Source of the DNA: Hymenobacter ginkgonis
Lineage (GTDB): Bacteria; Bacteroidota; Bacteroidia; Cytophagales; Hymenobacteraceae
NCBI RefSeq assembly: GCF_009755225.1
Contig: NZ_WQKZ01000001.1
Coordinates: 558,001 to 622,000, forward strand
Length of the DNA: 64,000 nt
Direction of reading: 5' to 3'
The first letter of the stretch is position 1; each line of letters starts with the position of its first letter. Made by a program: the position numbers and the translations under genes. The notes under the pieces are model-generated. The model was not told where the DNA came from. It saw nothing but the letters and a program-made list of their open reading frames with translations, and did not search any database. This document shows positions 16,516 through 24,865 of the stretch, one piece after another.

Positions 16516-17541
16516 ATGCTTATTCCTAATATCTCCCCAATCCCTTCGGGTTTGCTGGCCTATGGTATGTCTGGCAAGCTTTTTCACGCGCCGTTCTTAG
16601 CGCAGCACCCCGGCTTCGAGTTGCGGTCGGTGGTAGAGCGCAGCCAGCAGCGCATGGCTGCCGACTACCCTGATATTACCAGCTACGCCAGTATTGAAGC
16701 CCTGCTCGCCGACCCGACCCTGGAACTAGTGGTGGTGAATACTCCAAACGATACGCACCACGACCTAGCCCGCCAAGCGCTACTCGCCGGCAAGCATGTA
16801 TTGGTTGAGAAGCCAGTGGCTACGTCCGTGGCGCAGTGGCAGGAATTGTGCGACCTGGCCCGTCAACAAGGCCGCCGGCTGTTTGCCTATCAAAACCGCC
16901 GGTGGGATACCGATTTTTCGGCCGTGCGGCGGGTGGTGGAGAGCGGGCAGCTGGGCCAGCTTATCGAGGTGCATTTTCGGTTTGACCGCTACCGGCCAGT
17001 GCTGCACACTAAGGTGTTTAAGGAGGATGGCCGCCCCGGCTCGGGCTTGGTCTACGACCTTGGGCCGCACCTGCTCGACCAGGTAATCAGCTTATTCGGC
17101 CGGCCACTAGCAGTCGAAAAAACAATTGGTAGCTACCGCGCTGGCTCGCAGGTGCCAGACTTTTTCAACTTTCATCTGCGCTACCCCGCTGGGTTGAATG
17201 TGTGGCTAACGTCCAGCCTGCTCGTTGCCGACCCCGGCCCGGCTTTTATTCTGCACGGCACTCAGGGCAGCTACCGCAAGGAGCGTACCGACCCGCAGGA
17301 GGCGCAGCTACTAGCCGGCATGAAGCCCCTCGACCCCGCCTACGGCCGCGAGCAGCCCGGCGAGGAGGGCCGCCTTACCGTGGCCGAACCGAGCGGCACC
17401 CTCGCCACCACGCTTGATACCGCCGCGCCCGCCAGCTACATGGGTTTATTTGAAGCAGTGTACCAAGCCATTCGCCACGGCCAGCCCTACCCCATCAAAG
17501 AGGAAGAATTAACCTGGCAGCTGGAAATTATTGGCGAATAA
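16516..17541 (+). CDS. Gfo/Idh/MocA family oxidoreductase
   Basis: 341 aa from MLIPNISPIPSGLLAYG. The N-terminal Rossmann domain reads GLLAYGMSGKLFHAPFL; VVVNTPNDTHHDLARQALLAGKHVLVEKP is represented by VVNTPNDTHHDL and HVLVEKPVATS, where EKP carries the catalytic Lys region. The C-terminal domain has GRPGSGLVYDLGPHLLDQ. It resembles E. coli YdgJ/YhhX-type NAD(P)-dependent sugar or inositol dehydrogenases; the substrate is not readable. It stands alone between the GT61 gene and the antiporter. Confidence 0.93.
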   Translation: MLIPNISPIPSGLLAYGMSGKLFHAPFLAQHPGFELRSVVERSQQRMAADYPDITSYASIEALLADPTLELVVVNTPNDTHHDLARQALLAGKHVLVEKPVATSVAQWQELCDLARQQGRRLFAYQNRRWDTDFSAVRRVVESGQLGQLIEVHFRFDRYRPVLHTKVFKEDGRPGSGLVYDLGPHLLDQVISLFGRPLAVEKTIGSYRAGSQVPDFFNFHLRYPAGLNVWLTSSLLVADPGPAFILHGTQGSYRKERTDPQEAQLLAGMKPLDPAYGREQPGEEGRLTVAEPSGTLATTLDTAAPASYMGLFEAVYQAIRHGQPYPIKEEELTWQLEIIGE

Positions 17542-17714
17542 GGCAAGCTACTAGTTTCATTACGGCTAGCTTAGCCTACTGCTGACTAGGGTCGAACTAG
17601 TGCCGTCACCCTGAGCAATTAGGCAAGAACAAGCGACTGAGGCATACCGGCTGGGCTGGCTTTGCGATAATGGGGGTTAGTTGCTTCTGCTGTGGGCCCC
17701 GTATAACGACCCCT

Positions 17715-19370
17715 ATGGAGCACCTTTCTGTTGTTATTCTGCTCATGGCCTTGCTGGTAGGGCTGTCTGCTGTAGCGCCTAAGCTGAAGCTGCCCTACCC
17801 CGTGCTGCTAGTAGTAGCTGGGGGGCTGCTGGCTTTTGTGCCGGGCCTACCGGCGGTGAAGCTCGACCCCAACCTGGTATTTTTTATCTTCCTACCCCCC
17901 TTGCTGTACGAGGCGAGCTACAACACATCGTGGCACGAGTTTGTGGCCAATCGGCGGGCTATTTCGCTGCTGGCGGTGGGGCTGGTGCTGCTCACTACCA
18001 CGCTGGTAGCAGCTTTGGCGCATTATTTTATTCCAGGATTTAGCTGGGCAATGGGCTTTGTGCTGGGTGCCATTGTGTCGCCGCCCGATGCCGTGGCCGC
18101 CACCAGCGTCACCAAGGGCCTGGGGCTGCCGCGCCGCATCACGAGTATTCTTGAGGGTGAAAGCTTGCTGAACGACGCCTCGGCGCTTATTGCCTACCGC
18201 TATGCCGTGGCGGCGGTAGTAAGTGGCACGTTTGGCCTGTGGGATGCGGGCTGGCACTTCTTGTGGGCGGCCGTGGGCGGGGCAGCCCTTGGGCTGGGGG
18301 TAGGGTACGTGGTGGTACGCATCCAAAATTTTCTCACCGATGCCACCCTCATTACGGCGCTCACATTTTTGCTGCCTTTTGGCGTGTACCTGGCCGCCGA
18401 GCACATCGGTGCCTCGGGCGTTTTGGCTGTGGTATTTATGGGCTTGATGATGAGCCGGCGCTCGCACGACATCTACGATAACCAGACGCGCTTGCTCAAG
18501 CACAGCTTCTGGAACGTGTTGGGTTTTCTACTCAATGGCTTGGTTTTTATCTTGATTGGCTTGCAGCTACGGGCTGTTTGGGCCGGGCTGGGGCCGGGGG
18601 CATTCTGGCCCACGCTGGGCTACGGGTTGCTGGTGAGCGTAGTAGCCATTGCTGTTCGGCTCGGCTGGGTATTTCCGGTTTCGTACCTGGGCCACTGGCT
18701 GGGGCGCTGGCTGGGCCGGCAAGAAACGCCGGCTCCGCGGCGCAATCTGTTCATCACTTCCTGGGCGGGTATGCGCGGGGTAGTGTCGTTGGCTACGGCG
18801 CTGGCCCTACCCCTGGTAGTGCGCGGGGGGCAGCCATTTCCACAACGCAATGTGCTGTTATCTATCACCTTCACTGTTATTTTGGTAACACTGGTGGTGC
18901 AGGGCCTGAGCCTGCCCTGGCTGGTGCGCCGCCTGGGCGTGCAGGAGTCGCCGGCCCAGCGCGCGGCTGAGGAGCAGGAGCTCCGGCTAGCCCTTACCAA
19001 GGATTCTCTGGCTTATATCGAAGGTCAAATTACCAGCACTGCCCCCGCCGCGCCCGACCCGAGTCTGCTGACGCTGCGCGAGGTGATGCGCCGCCAGGCC
19101 CGCCGCCTGCACGGCACCTTTGCCGCCAACGAAGCCACCGACCTGGATACGCCTTCGGCGGCTGAAACCGAAGCGGCCGCTTCGTTCGAGGGCTTATTGC
19201 GCTGCCGCCTCGACGTGACGGAGCACCAGCGCCGCATGCTAGTAAAACTGCACCGCACTGCTTCGTTCAGCGAAGAGGCCATCCGCCAAGTCGAACTAGA
19301 GCTGGACCGGTTTGAAATTGCGCTCGATAGCCAACTGGCTACCGTGGTGCAGCCCGAGGAGGCTAAGTAG
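17715..19370 (+). CDS. CPA1-type Na+/H+ antiporter
   Basis: 551 aa from MEHLSVVILLMALLVG; an in-frame ATG at 17670 would add 15 residues. About 12 membrane segments occupy residues 1-400. FFIFLPPLLYEASYN is the CPA1 family signature, and GAIVSPPDAVAATSV plus EGESLLNDASALIAYR carry the ion-binding Asp residues. A cytoplasmic tail of about 150 residues is rich in Glu and Gln. It exchanges Na+ for H+ across the inner membrane for pH and salt balance. Convergent with the esterase gene, with only nine bases between stop codons. Confidence 0.93.
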   Translation: MEHLSVVILLMALLVGLSAVAPKLKLPYPVLLVVAGGLLAFVPGLPAVKLDPNLVFFIFLPPLLYEASYNTSWHEFVANRRAISLLAVGLVLLTTTLVAALAHYFIPGFSWAMGFVLGAIVSPPDAVAATSVTKGLGLPRRITSILEGESLLNDASALIAYRYAVAAVVSGTFGLWDAGWHFLWAAVGGAALGLGVGYVVVRIQNFLTDATLITALTFLLPFGVYLAAEHIGASGVLAVVFMGLMMSRRSHDIYDNQTRLLKHSFWNVLGFLLNGLVFILIGLQLRAVWAGLGPGAFWPTLGYGLLVSVVAIAVRLGWVFPVSYLGHWLGRWLGRQETPAPRRNLFITSWAGMRGVVSLATALALPLVVRGGQPFPQRNVLLSITFTVILVTLVVQGLSLPWLVRRLGVQESPAQRAAEEQELRLALTKDSLAYIEGQITSTAPAAPDPSLLTLREVMRRQARRLHGTFAANEATDLDTPSAAETEAAASFEGLLRCRLDVTEHQRRMLVKLHRTASFSEEAIRQVELELDRFEIALDSQLATVVQPEEAK

Positions 19371-19379
19371 CTATCGGCG

Positions 19380-21446
19380 CTACGGCAGCAGCCGGGAGCC
19401 CAGCGCCCGGCGCAGGTCGGCTACGTCGTAGTGCAGCAGCACGCCCGGCAGCACCGAGGAATAAGCATCTTTGGCGGCCGGATTTTCCAGGAAATAAGTG
19501 AATGAAGGCGGCCCGCCACTCACCTGCACCTGCTCAATCTGAGGGACGAATACGGGGGCAGTGCCGGGCGGCTGCGGCGCATCAGCAACCAGGGTATAGG
19601 GCTTTTTGGTCACCCGTGGGCTTAGCACGGCCGCATGCAGCGCTACCAGCGCCGCCGGGCCATCGGCCCGCAGCAGTAGTGGCAGCTGCCACAGCCGGTT
19701 ATCGTTGCCAATAAAGCCAAGTAATACCTGCACATCGGTCACACGCTGCGCCAGTAGCGGGCGTCCGCTGTGCAGCGCCAAAAGTGCCGTGCGGTATTCT
19801 TGGTTGTAATACTTGGGGTCGTTGAAGGCCGCTGGGTCGGTGGTTTCGCCCAAGCCGCGCAAGTCGGCAAGGAGCACGGCTGCCCCCTGGCGCTGGTAGG
19901 CCGCTAGGCGGGCCGCGCTATCGCGTAGGGTGGCGGCCAAGCCCTGGCCGGGTAGCCACAGCACAAGGCGGGTAGGGGGGGTAGGGCCGGTGGGCAGCAG
20001 TAGCCGGGCCGCCAGCGGTGGCTCGCCTTGTTGGCGAAGGAGTATCCCCTGCCAGACTTGGCCATTGGGCAGGCGCAGGGTGTCGCGCACGGCAGTGGTC
20101 GTCGTGACGCCGCTCTTGCTGGTAATATTCAACTGGCGCAGCAGCACTGCCGCCAGCGCCTCGGGCGAGTAGGCGGGCCGGTGCTGGGTCAGCGACCGCG
20201 CCGCCGCGAGGTGGGTAGCGGCCAGGCTTTCCTCGTCTTTAAAGCTGGTGCTCACCTGCCCCGTAGTGGTGCAGCGCAAGGTGGCCTCGGGCAAGGAGAG
20301 GGGGGTAGGCTCCTCAAGCACCAGTGCCCCACCTACTCCCAGCCATTGCCGAAACCACGCCACCGCCGCCGCCCGCTTCGGCGCCGAAATGCCGTGGCCA
20401 TCGTCGTAGGTAAAAATCGCTGCTTTGTCGGGCTGGCCCAGCGCCGCGTAGGCACGGCGGGTATCGGCAAAGGTGGCTTCCATGTCTGTCTGGTCCACAA
20501 AGTCGTAGCGGCCTGTGAGTAACAACAATGGCTTGGGGGCAAACATGATGGGCCAGTCGGCTACATCGAGGCCGGCCGCCCCGGCGCCGGGGAGCTGCAC
20601 GCAGCCATCGGCCGGGCCGGTGAGGGTAAGGTTGCGCTCGCCGCTGGCTACGTAGCTGCACAGGGCTGCTACCTGCACCCGGTCGTCGTAACCCATGAAG
20701 TAGGCCGTTTGGGTGGCCCCGCCCGAATTGCCGAGGCAGCCTACGCGGGCGGCATCCACTTCGGGCCGCGTCAACAGGTAGTCGAGGCCCCGCACGTTGT
20801 CCCACAGTTCTTCGGCGGGGAGCGAGCGGCCCAGCAGCGCTGCTTCCGCGTTGAGCAAGGTGTGCTCGGTGGTGCCGCCGCGCGTTAGGGGCTGGCCGGC
20901 CGCATCGGTCAGCTGCATGCGCTCGCCCTGCGAAATAGGGTCAATCACCAGCACCACAAAGCCGTTGCGGGCAAACAGCCGGGCCGTCTGCTGGTACGAG
21001 GGGGTAGCCTTGCTCGTGTTCTCGTGCCCACAAAAAAGCAGCGCCGCCGGCCTGCGGCCCTTGCCCTCGGGCAGGTACAAATTGGCCGTTACGTGGTGGT
21101 GCGGCGTGCTTTCATAGCTAATTTTCTCAATCCGAAAACCGGCCTGCGCTACCGTGCCCATCACGCGTGCCCGCAGGGGCGTGCGCGTTGGCAGCGGCCC
21201 CAGCACCCTCCTGAACCGCGCCCGCGCCGAGTCGCGGTACGCCTGCGTGCCTGCTGCCGAAGTTAGACTCTTATCCAACTCGGCCCGCCGCGGTGCATAC
21301 TGCTGGTGCACCTGTTGCAGCAGGTAGGTGGGCAGCGTCGCGGGTGCCTTCCAGTCGATGACGGGGGTAGGGAGCTTACCGGGTATAGCCTGCGCAGCAG
21401 CGCCCAACCGCAGCAATACCAGCGCGACAATCAGAATTTTATGCAT
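19380..21446 (-). CDS. Secreted two-domain alpha/beta hydrolase (acetyl xylan esterase-like)
   Basis: 688 aa from MHKILIVALVLLRLGAAAQA, a clear signal peptide; the ATG at 21467 adds seven residues. Domain 1 (about 80-370) is an alpha/beta hydrolase with nucleophile motif GNSGGATQ, acid in TGRYDFVDQ and His in DDGHGISAPKR. Domain 2 (about 440-680) has the fold marks WLPGQGLAATL and LLADLRGLGET but shows ADGPAALVAL where the GxSxG nucleophile should be, so it is probably inactive. Such enzymes deacetylate plant polysaccharides. Its position at the distal end of the pectin region fits, but membership in that regulon is inferred. Confidence 0.82.
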   Translation of the reverse strand: MHKILIVALVLLRLGAAAQAIPGKLPTPVIDWKAPATLPTYLLQQVHQQYAPRRAELDKSLTSAAGTQAYRDSARARFRRVLGPLPTRTPLRARVMGTVAQAGFRIEKISYESTPHHHVTANLYLPEGKGRRPAALLFCGHENTSKATPSYQQTARLFARNGFVVLVIDPISQGERMQLTDAAGQPLTRGGTTEHTLLNAEAALLGRSLPAEELWDNVRGLDYLLTRPEVDAARVGCLGNSGGATQTAYFMGYDDRVQVAALCSYVASGERNLTLTGPADGCVQLPGAGAAGLDVADWPIMFAPKPLLLLTGRYDFVDQTDMEATFADTRRAYAALGQPDKAAIFTYDDGHGISAPKRAAAVAWFRQWLGVGGALVLEEPTPLSLPEATLRCTTTGQVSTSFKDEESLAATHLAAARSLTQHRPAYSPEALAAVLLRQLNITSKSGVTTTTAVRDTLRLPNGQVWQGILLRQQGEPPLAARLLLPTGPTPPTRLVLWLPGQGLAATLRDSAARLAAYQRQGAAVLLADLRGLGETTDPAAFNDPKYYNQEYRTALLALHSGRPLLAQRVTDVQVLLGFIGNDNRLWQLPLLLRADGPAALVALHAAVLSPRVTKKPYTLVADAPQPPGTAPVFVPQIEQVQVSGGPPSFTYFLENPAAKDAYSSVLPGVLLHYDVADLRRALGSRLLP

Positions 21447-21538
21447 GAATAAAGAGCAGATAGGCAATAAGTTGGGGCCGCCTTCCTAGTGGAAAACGGC
21501 CCCGCGTAACGTATTTCGTACCTCGCCTAGGTACTGGG

Positions 21539-23083
21539 CTAGGCGTGCTCTGGCAGCAGCACGGCGTCGGGGTAGTTGCCGAGTACCGGCTGCCCGGGCG
21601 AGCCCTGCGTCACGGCTTCCACCAGCAGCTTACCACCCACAAAGGCACCTTTCCACGACTCGCCCAGGCCACCGAATACTTCCTCCCGGTCGCCGCGCGA
21701 GCGCAATTTATTGATACCCACTTTGAAGGCGCGTAGCTCTTTGCTGGTACGGTTGGCCCACTTCTCATCGTCCGAGCCCAGGGCTGTTACCAGGGCGCCG
21801 TTCGAGATGTTCATCTCCCCCACCAATTCCTCCACGCGGTCTACAAGCACTACGCTGTCAATCGGGCCAAAAGGCTCCTTAAAGTACAGCTCGCTTTGGC
21901 GGGGCAGGCCCACCAGCGCACGCGGGGCGCGGTAAGCCGAGCGGTCTTGGCCGGGTAGAAACAGGCTGTCGTCGAGCTTGCCTTGGTAGAAGGGAATGGC
22001 GCCGGTTTTGCTGGCGTTTTCAAACAGCCGGTCCAAATCCTCCGCCTGGCGGGCATTAATGACGGGCCCAAATGCCAGGTCGGGCAGCGGGTCGCCGGCC
22101 TGGTCAACCAGGGTAGGGTTACCGATTTTGAGGCTGCCAATGGCCTTGGTGTACGTTTCCAAAAACTCCGGAAACAGCCGGCGCTCTACCACCCAGCGCA
22201 CGTAGGCCGTGCAGCGCTGCTTGCCGTAGTCGTAGCCCTTTTTGAGTTGGTCGGCCAGCGAGTCCCACTGCGAATAATCCCAGATGCCGTAGGTATTCAC
22301 GCCTTCCATTTCGAGCATGTAGCGCTTGTCGTTTTGCGAAAGCGCATCGGCGATGTTGCGGCCGTTGTAGCGCCCGCCCACAAAGCTCAGGCAATCCACG
22401 GCGGGGTCTTTCACCAGCACATCGCTCAGCTCGCCGCCGGGGCCGCTCACCAGCGTCACGGGCAGGCCGCAGCGGCGGGCAATGGCAAAGGTGAGGCTTA
22501 AAGAGATGAAGCCGCCATCAGTAGGAGTCTTGGCAATCACCGAGTTGCCGGCCAGCACTTGCACTAGCACCGCGTGCAACAGCACCGACATGGGGTAATT
22601 CCACGACGCAATGTTGCTCACCAAACCCAGCGGCTTGCGGTCGCCGAGTAGGCCTTCCATATTGTCGATGTACCACTGCACGCCCTCAATAGCACGGTCG
22701 ATATCCGTAAAACCGAGCTTGTAAGTTTTGCCAATCTCCCAGATGAGCAGCTTGCCCACCAGCTCTACGTGCGGGCGCAGCTGGTTGAGGCAGTCCTGCA
22801 CGCGGCGGCGCCGCTCCTGCAAATCAGTAGCGCCCCAGGCAGCGGCTTCGGCCTTGGCAGCGCGCACGGCGCGCAGGGCCTCGTCGTGCTTGAGCATGGG
22901 CAGCGACCCAATCTCAGAGCCGTCGATGGGCGAGTGAAACGCCCGGGGCTCGCCGGGCTCCTGCCAGCGGCCTTCAAGCAAGTTGAGGTAGCCACCGTTG
23001 GCGGCAAATATTTCGGGGGTAGCCTGCTTGATTTCACTCAGCAATGCGCTGAATTCCACCTGCGGCGAAACGATTTTAGGCAT
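21539..23083 (-). CDS. Aldehyde dehydrogenase family protein
   Basis: 514 aa from MPKIVSPQVEF; an ATG at 23167 gives a Ser/Arg-rich extension that runs across an intergenic hairpin and is unlikely. NAD(P)-dependent ALDH fold: NIASWNYPMSV, AKTPTDGG, SFVGGRYNGR. The general-base Glu sits in LEMEGVNTYG (family norm LELGG) and the catalytic Cys in GKQRCTAYVRW. YFKEPFGPIDSVV near the end is the usual EEPFGP-type motif. The altered loop after Glu makes it a divergent subfamily with unknown aldehyde. It follows the FBPase homologue in the same direction, 116 bases away. Confidence 0.88.
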   Translation of the reverse strand: MPKIVSPQVEFSALLSEIKQATPEIFAANGGYLNLLEGRWQEPGEPRAFHSPIDGSEIGSLPMLKHDEALRAVRAAKAEAAAWGATDLQERRRRVQDCLNQLRPHVELVGKLLIWEIGKTYKLGFTDIDRAIEGVQWYIDNMEGLLGDRKPLGLVSNIASWNYPMSVLLHAVLVQVLAGNSVIAKTPTDGGFISLSLTFAIARRCGLPVTLVSGPGGELSDVLVKDPAVDCLSFVGGRYNGRNIADALSQNDKRYMLEMEGVNTYGIWDYSQWDSLADQLKKGYDYGKQRCTAYVRWVVERRLFPEFLETYTKAIGSLKIGNPTLVDQAGDPLPDLAFGPVINARQAEDLDRLFENASKTGAIPFYQGKLDDSLFLPGQDRSAYRAPRALVGLPRQSELYFKEPFGPIDSVVLVDRVEELVGEMNISNGALVTALGSDDEKWANRTSKELRAFKVGINKLRSRGDREEVFGGLGESWKGAFVGGKLLVEAVTQGSPGQPVLGNYPDAVLLPEHA

Positions 23084-23199
23084 GTGAAGGGCGCGAAGCT
23101 TCCGCTTCGCGGGTCGGTGAAGAGAATAGCGCGATGAGGAGAAAAAGCAGGGGTAGGGCCGCGGCACCTTGGCACTGGGCCAAGTTTAGTGCCACGGAG

Positions 23200-24222
23200 C
23201 TACTCGGCCGCTACGACTTGCAGCTCGCGCACCAGCTCGGCCGAGCCCACAAACAGCGGCACGCGCTGGTGCAGGTCGGCGGTGGGCGGCACGTCGAGCA
23301 CTTCATCGGCTCCAGTAACCGCCACGCCGCCGGCTTGTTCGCTCACAAAGGCAATGGGGTAGCATTCGTAGAGCAGGCGCAGCTTGCCGCTGGGCCACTG
23401 GCCGGTGGGGGGGTAGAGGTAAATGCCGCCCGTGAAGAGATTGCGGTGGTAGTCGGCCGCGAGCGAGCCCACGTAGCGGGCGCTCATGCGGCGCTCCTTG
23501 CACGTGGTGAGGAAGGTGCGCGCAAACTCCGGAAAATCAAACCAGTTGCCTTCGTTGCAGGAGAAAACCTCGCCCCGCGTCGGCATCGTCAGGCGGGGAT
23601 GCGAAAGGAAAAACTCGCCCAAGCTCGGCTCATATGTAAAGCCCGCCACCCCGTGCCCGGTCGTGTACACGAGCATGGTGCTAGAGCCGTAGAGGATGTA
23701 GCCCGCGGCCACCTGCGCCCGCCCGCCCTGGGTAAAATCTTCGGCCCGCGCGGGCCCACCGTAGCGGCTCACGCGCCGGTAAATGCTGAAAATAGTGCCC
23801 GTGCTCACGTTAAAATCGAGGCTCACCGACCCGTTCAGCGGGTTGAGAGCCACCACATACTTGCCGTCGTGGTTGCCCGTGTCGATGATGTCGGCCCGGG
23901 CTTCGGACAGCACTGCGCAGCACTCGCGCCCATTGGTGAGCGCCCGCACGAAGCGGATGTGTGCTTCCTCGCCTAAGCGGTGGCGCGGGGCAGTTTGCTC
24001 GCCTTCGGGGCCCACCACGGCCGCAATGCCATTGAGACCAGCGCGGCTCACTTCGCGCACCATTATCTTGCTAGCCAAGGCAATATCGCGCAGCAGTTGC
24101 GACAACTCGCCGGTGGCAAATGGGAATTCGGCCTGCTTGCGCATGATGTAGCGCTCGAGCGTGGTGCCGACGGGGGTAGCAATATCGTCGTGGGAGGGCG
24201 GGATAGTAGCGGGTGCAGACAT
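23200..24222 (-). CDS. Fructose-1,6-bisphosphatase class I homologue lacking metal ligands
   Basis: 340 aa, full class I length and clear homology: GKYVVALNPLN, NVSTGTIFSIYRRV, SARYVGSLAADYHRN, GGIYLYPPTG and KLRLLYECYPIAFV. Substrate-binding residues (Arg and Tyr in SARY..DYHRN, Lys280) are kept. The metal site is not: the usual SEE reads SEA (A108), DPLDGSS reads NPLNGSV (N127, N130), and the KLD segment reads PRH. Only Glu286 and one Glu (E107) remain. The frame is intact and conserved elsewhere, so this looks like a pseudoenzyme or an enzyme with changed chemistry. An orthodox fbp is presumably elsewhere in the genome. Confidence 0.88.
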   Translation of the reverse strand: MSAPATIPPSHDDIATPVGTTLERYIMRKQAEFPFATGELSQLLRDIALASKIMVREVSRAGLNGIAAVVGPEGEQTAPRHRLGEEAHIRFVRALTNGRECCAVLSEARADIIDTGNHDGKYVVALNPLNGSVSLDFNVSTGTIFSIYRRVSRYGGPARAEDFTQGGRAQVAAGYILYGSSTMLVYTTGHGVAGFTYEPSLGEFFLSHPRLTMPTRGEVFSCNEGNWFDFPEFARTFLTTCKERRMSARYVGSLAADYHRNLFTGGIYLYPPTGQWPSGKLRLLYECYPIAFVSEQAGGVAVTGADEVLDVPPTADLHQRVPLFVGSAELVRELQVVAAE

Positions 24223-24253
24223 AGCAATCAGTTGTGAGTTAAGGTAGCATTAC

Positions 24254-24307
24254 CCCTGCCTATCATTTCGTTACGAGTAACTCGAAGCACTAAAATGATA
24301 GGCAGGG
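24254..24307. repeat. Inverted repeat between the NTF2-like and FBPase-like genes
   Basis: CCCTGCCTATCATTT pairs with AAATGATAGGCAGGG around a 24-base loop that contains TAACTCGAAGCA. It lies between two minus-strand genes and probably ends the ExuT/NTF2-like transcript. Confidence 0.82.
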
Positions 24308-24324
24308 ACAGTTGTTCCTAAATG

Positions 24325-24852
24325 TTATTTGGCCGCCTCCGGTTGCTTCTGCGACTGCCAGAGCACGACTTGCCAGCCCTTTTGGGGGTCTTTAATCTGC
24401 ACGGTCACGTACTTGAGATGCGCCACGTTGGGCGTGCCGTCGGGCTTATTAGGCTGGTAAATGATAATTTGGCCATTCACGGCGGCGGCCATGCCATTGT
24501 TGTACGCCCGCACGTTCAGGTTTTCCACCTCAATCTTATCGTACACGCTTTTACCCTCGCGGATGCTCTGCAAATACTCGGTTTTGTCGTTTTGCTTGCC
24601 GTTGGAGTGCGTATAGATGAGGTCGTCGGCGAAGGCTTTTTCTAGGAACGTAAAATCCTTGCTTACCTGGGCGGCGAAGCGCTGGCGCTCCAATTGCTCC
24701 ACTTCTTTAGCCGCGGCAGCATTGCGCTGAGCGGGGCTGCTGCTTTGGGCCGGCAGTAGGGCCGTATTGTGGCGAGCCGCTTTCGGCGCTGCCTGGGCAA
24801 AAGTGAGCAGGGGTAGGGCCAGTAAAAAGGCTAGCGGGGTCAGTCGTTTCAT
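24325..24852 (-). CDS. Secreted NTF2-like (DUF4440-type) protein
   Basis: 175 aa with a signal peptide (MKRLTPLAFLLALPLLTFAQ). A spacer of about 30 residues precedes an NTF2-like cone fold: ERQRFAAQVSKDFTFLEKAF, DDLIYTHSNGKQNDKTEYL, AVNGQIIIYQP and WQVVLWQSQ. Proteins of this type are common in Bacteroidota; some bind small molecules, many have no known function. It starts 13 bases after the ExuT-like gene, so the two are cotranscribed. A periplasmic role linked to uronate use is possible but unproven. Confidence 0.8.
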   Translation of the reverse strand: MKRLTPLAFLLALPLLTFAQAAPKAARHNTALLPAQSSSPAQRNAAAAKEVEQLERQRFAAQVSKDFTFLEKAFADDLIYTHSNGKQNDKTEYLQSIREGKSVYDKIEVENLNVRAYNNGMAAAVNGQIIIYQPNKPDGTPNVAHLKYVTVQIKDPQKGWQVVLWQSQKQPEAAK

Positions 24853-24865
24853 GCAGGGGGTGGGG

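Noticed and set aside
23087..23115. CGCGAAG/CTTCGCG hairpin upstream of the aldehyde dehydrogenase as a riboswitch or attenuator
   Set aside because: The stem is only seven pairs with no T tract or conserved aptamer blocks; kept only as a reason to prefer the later start.
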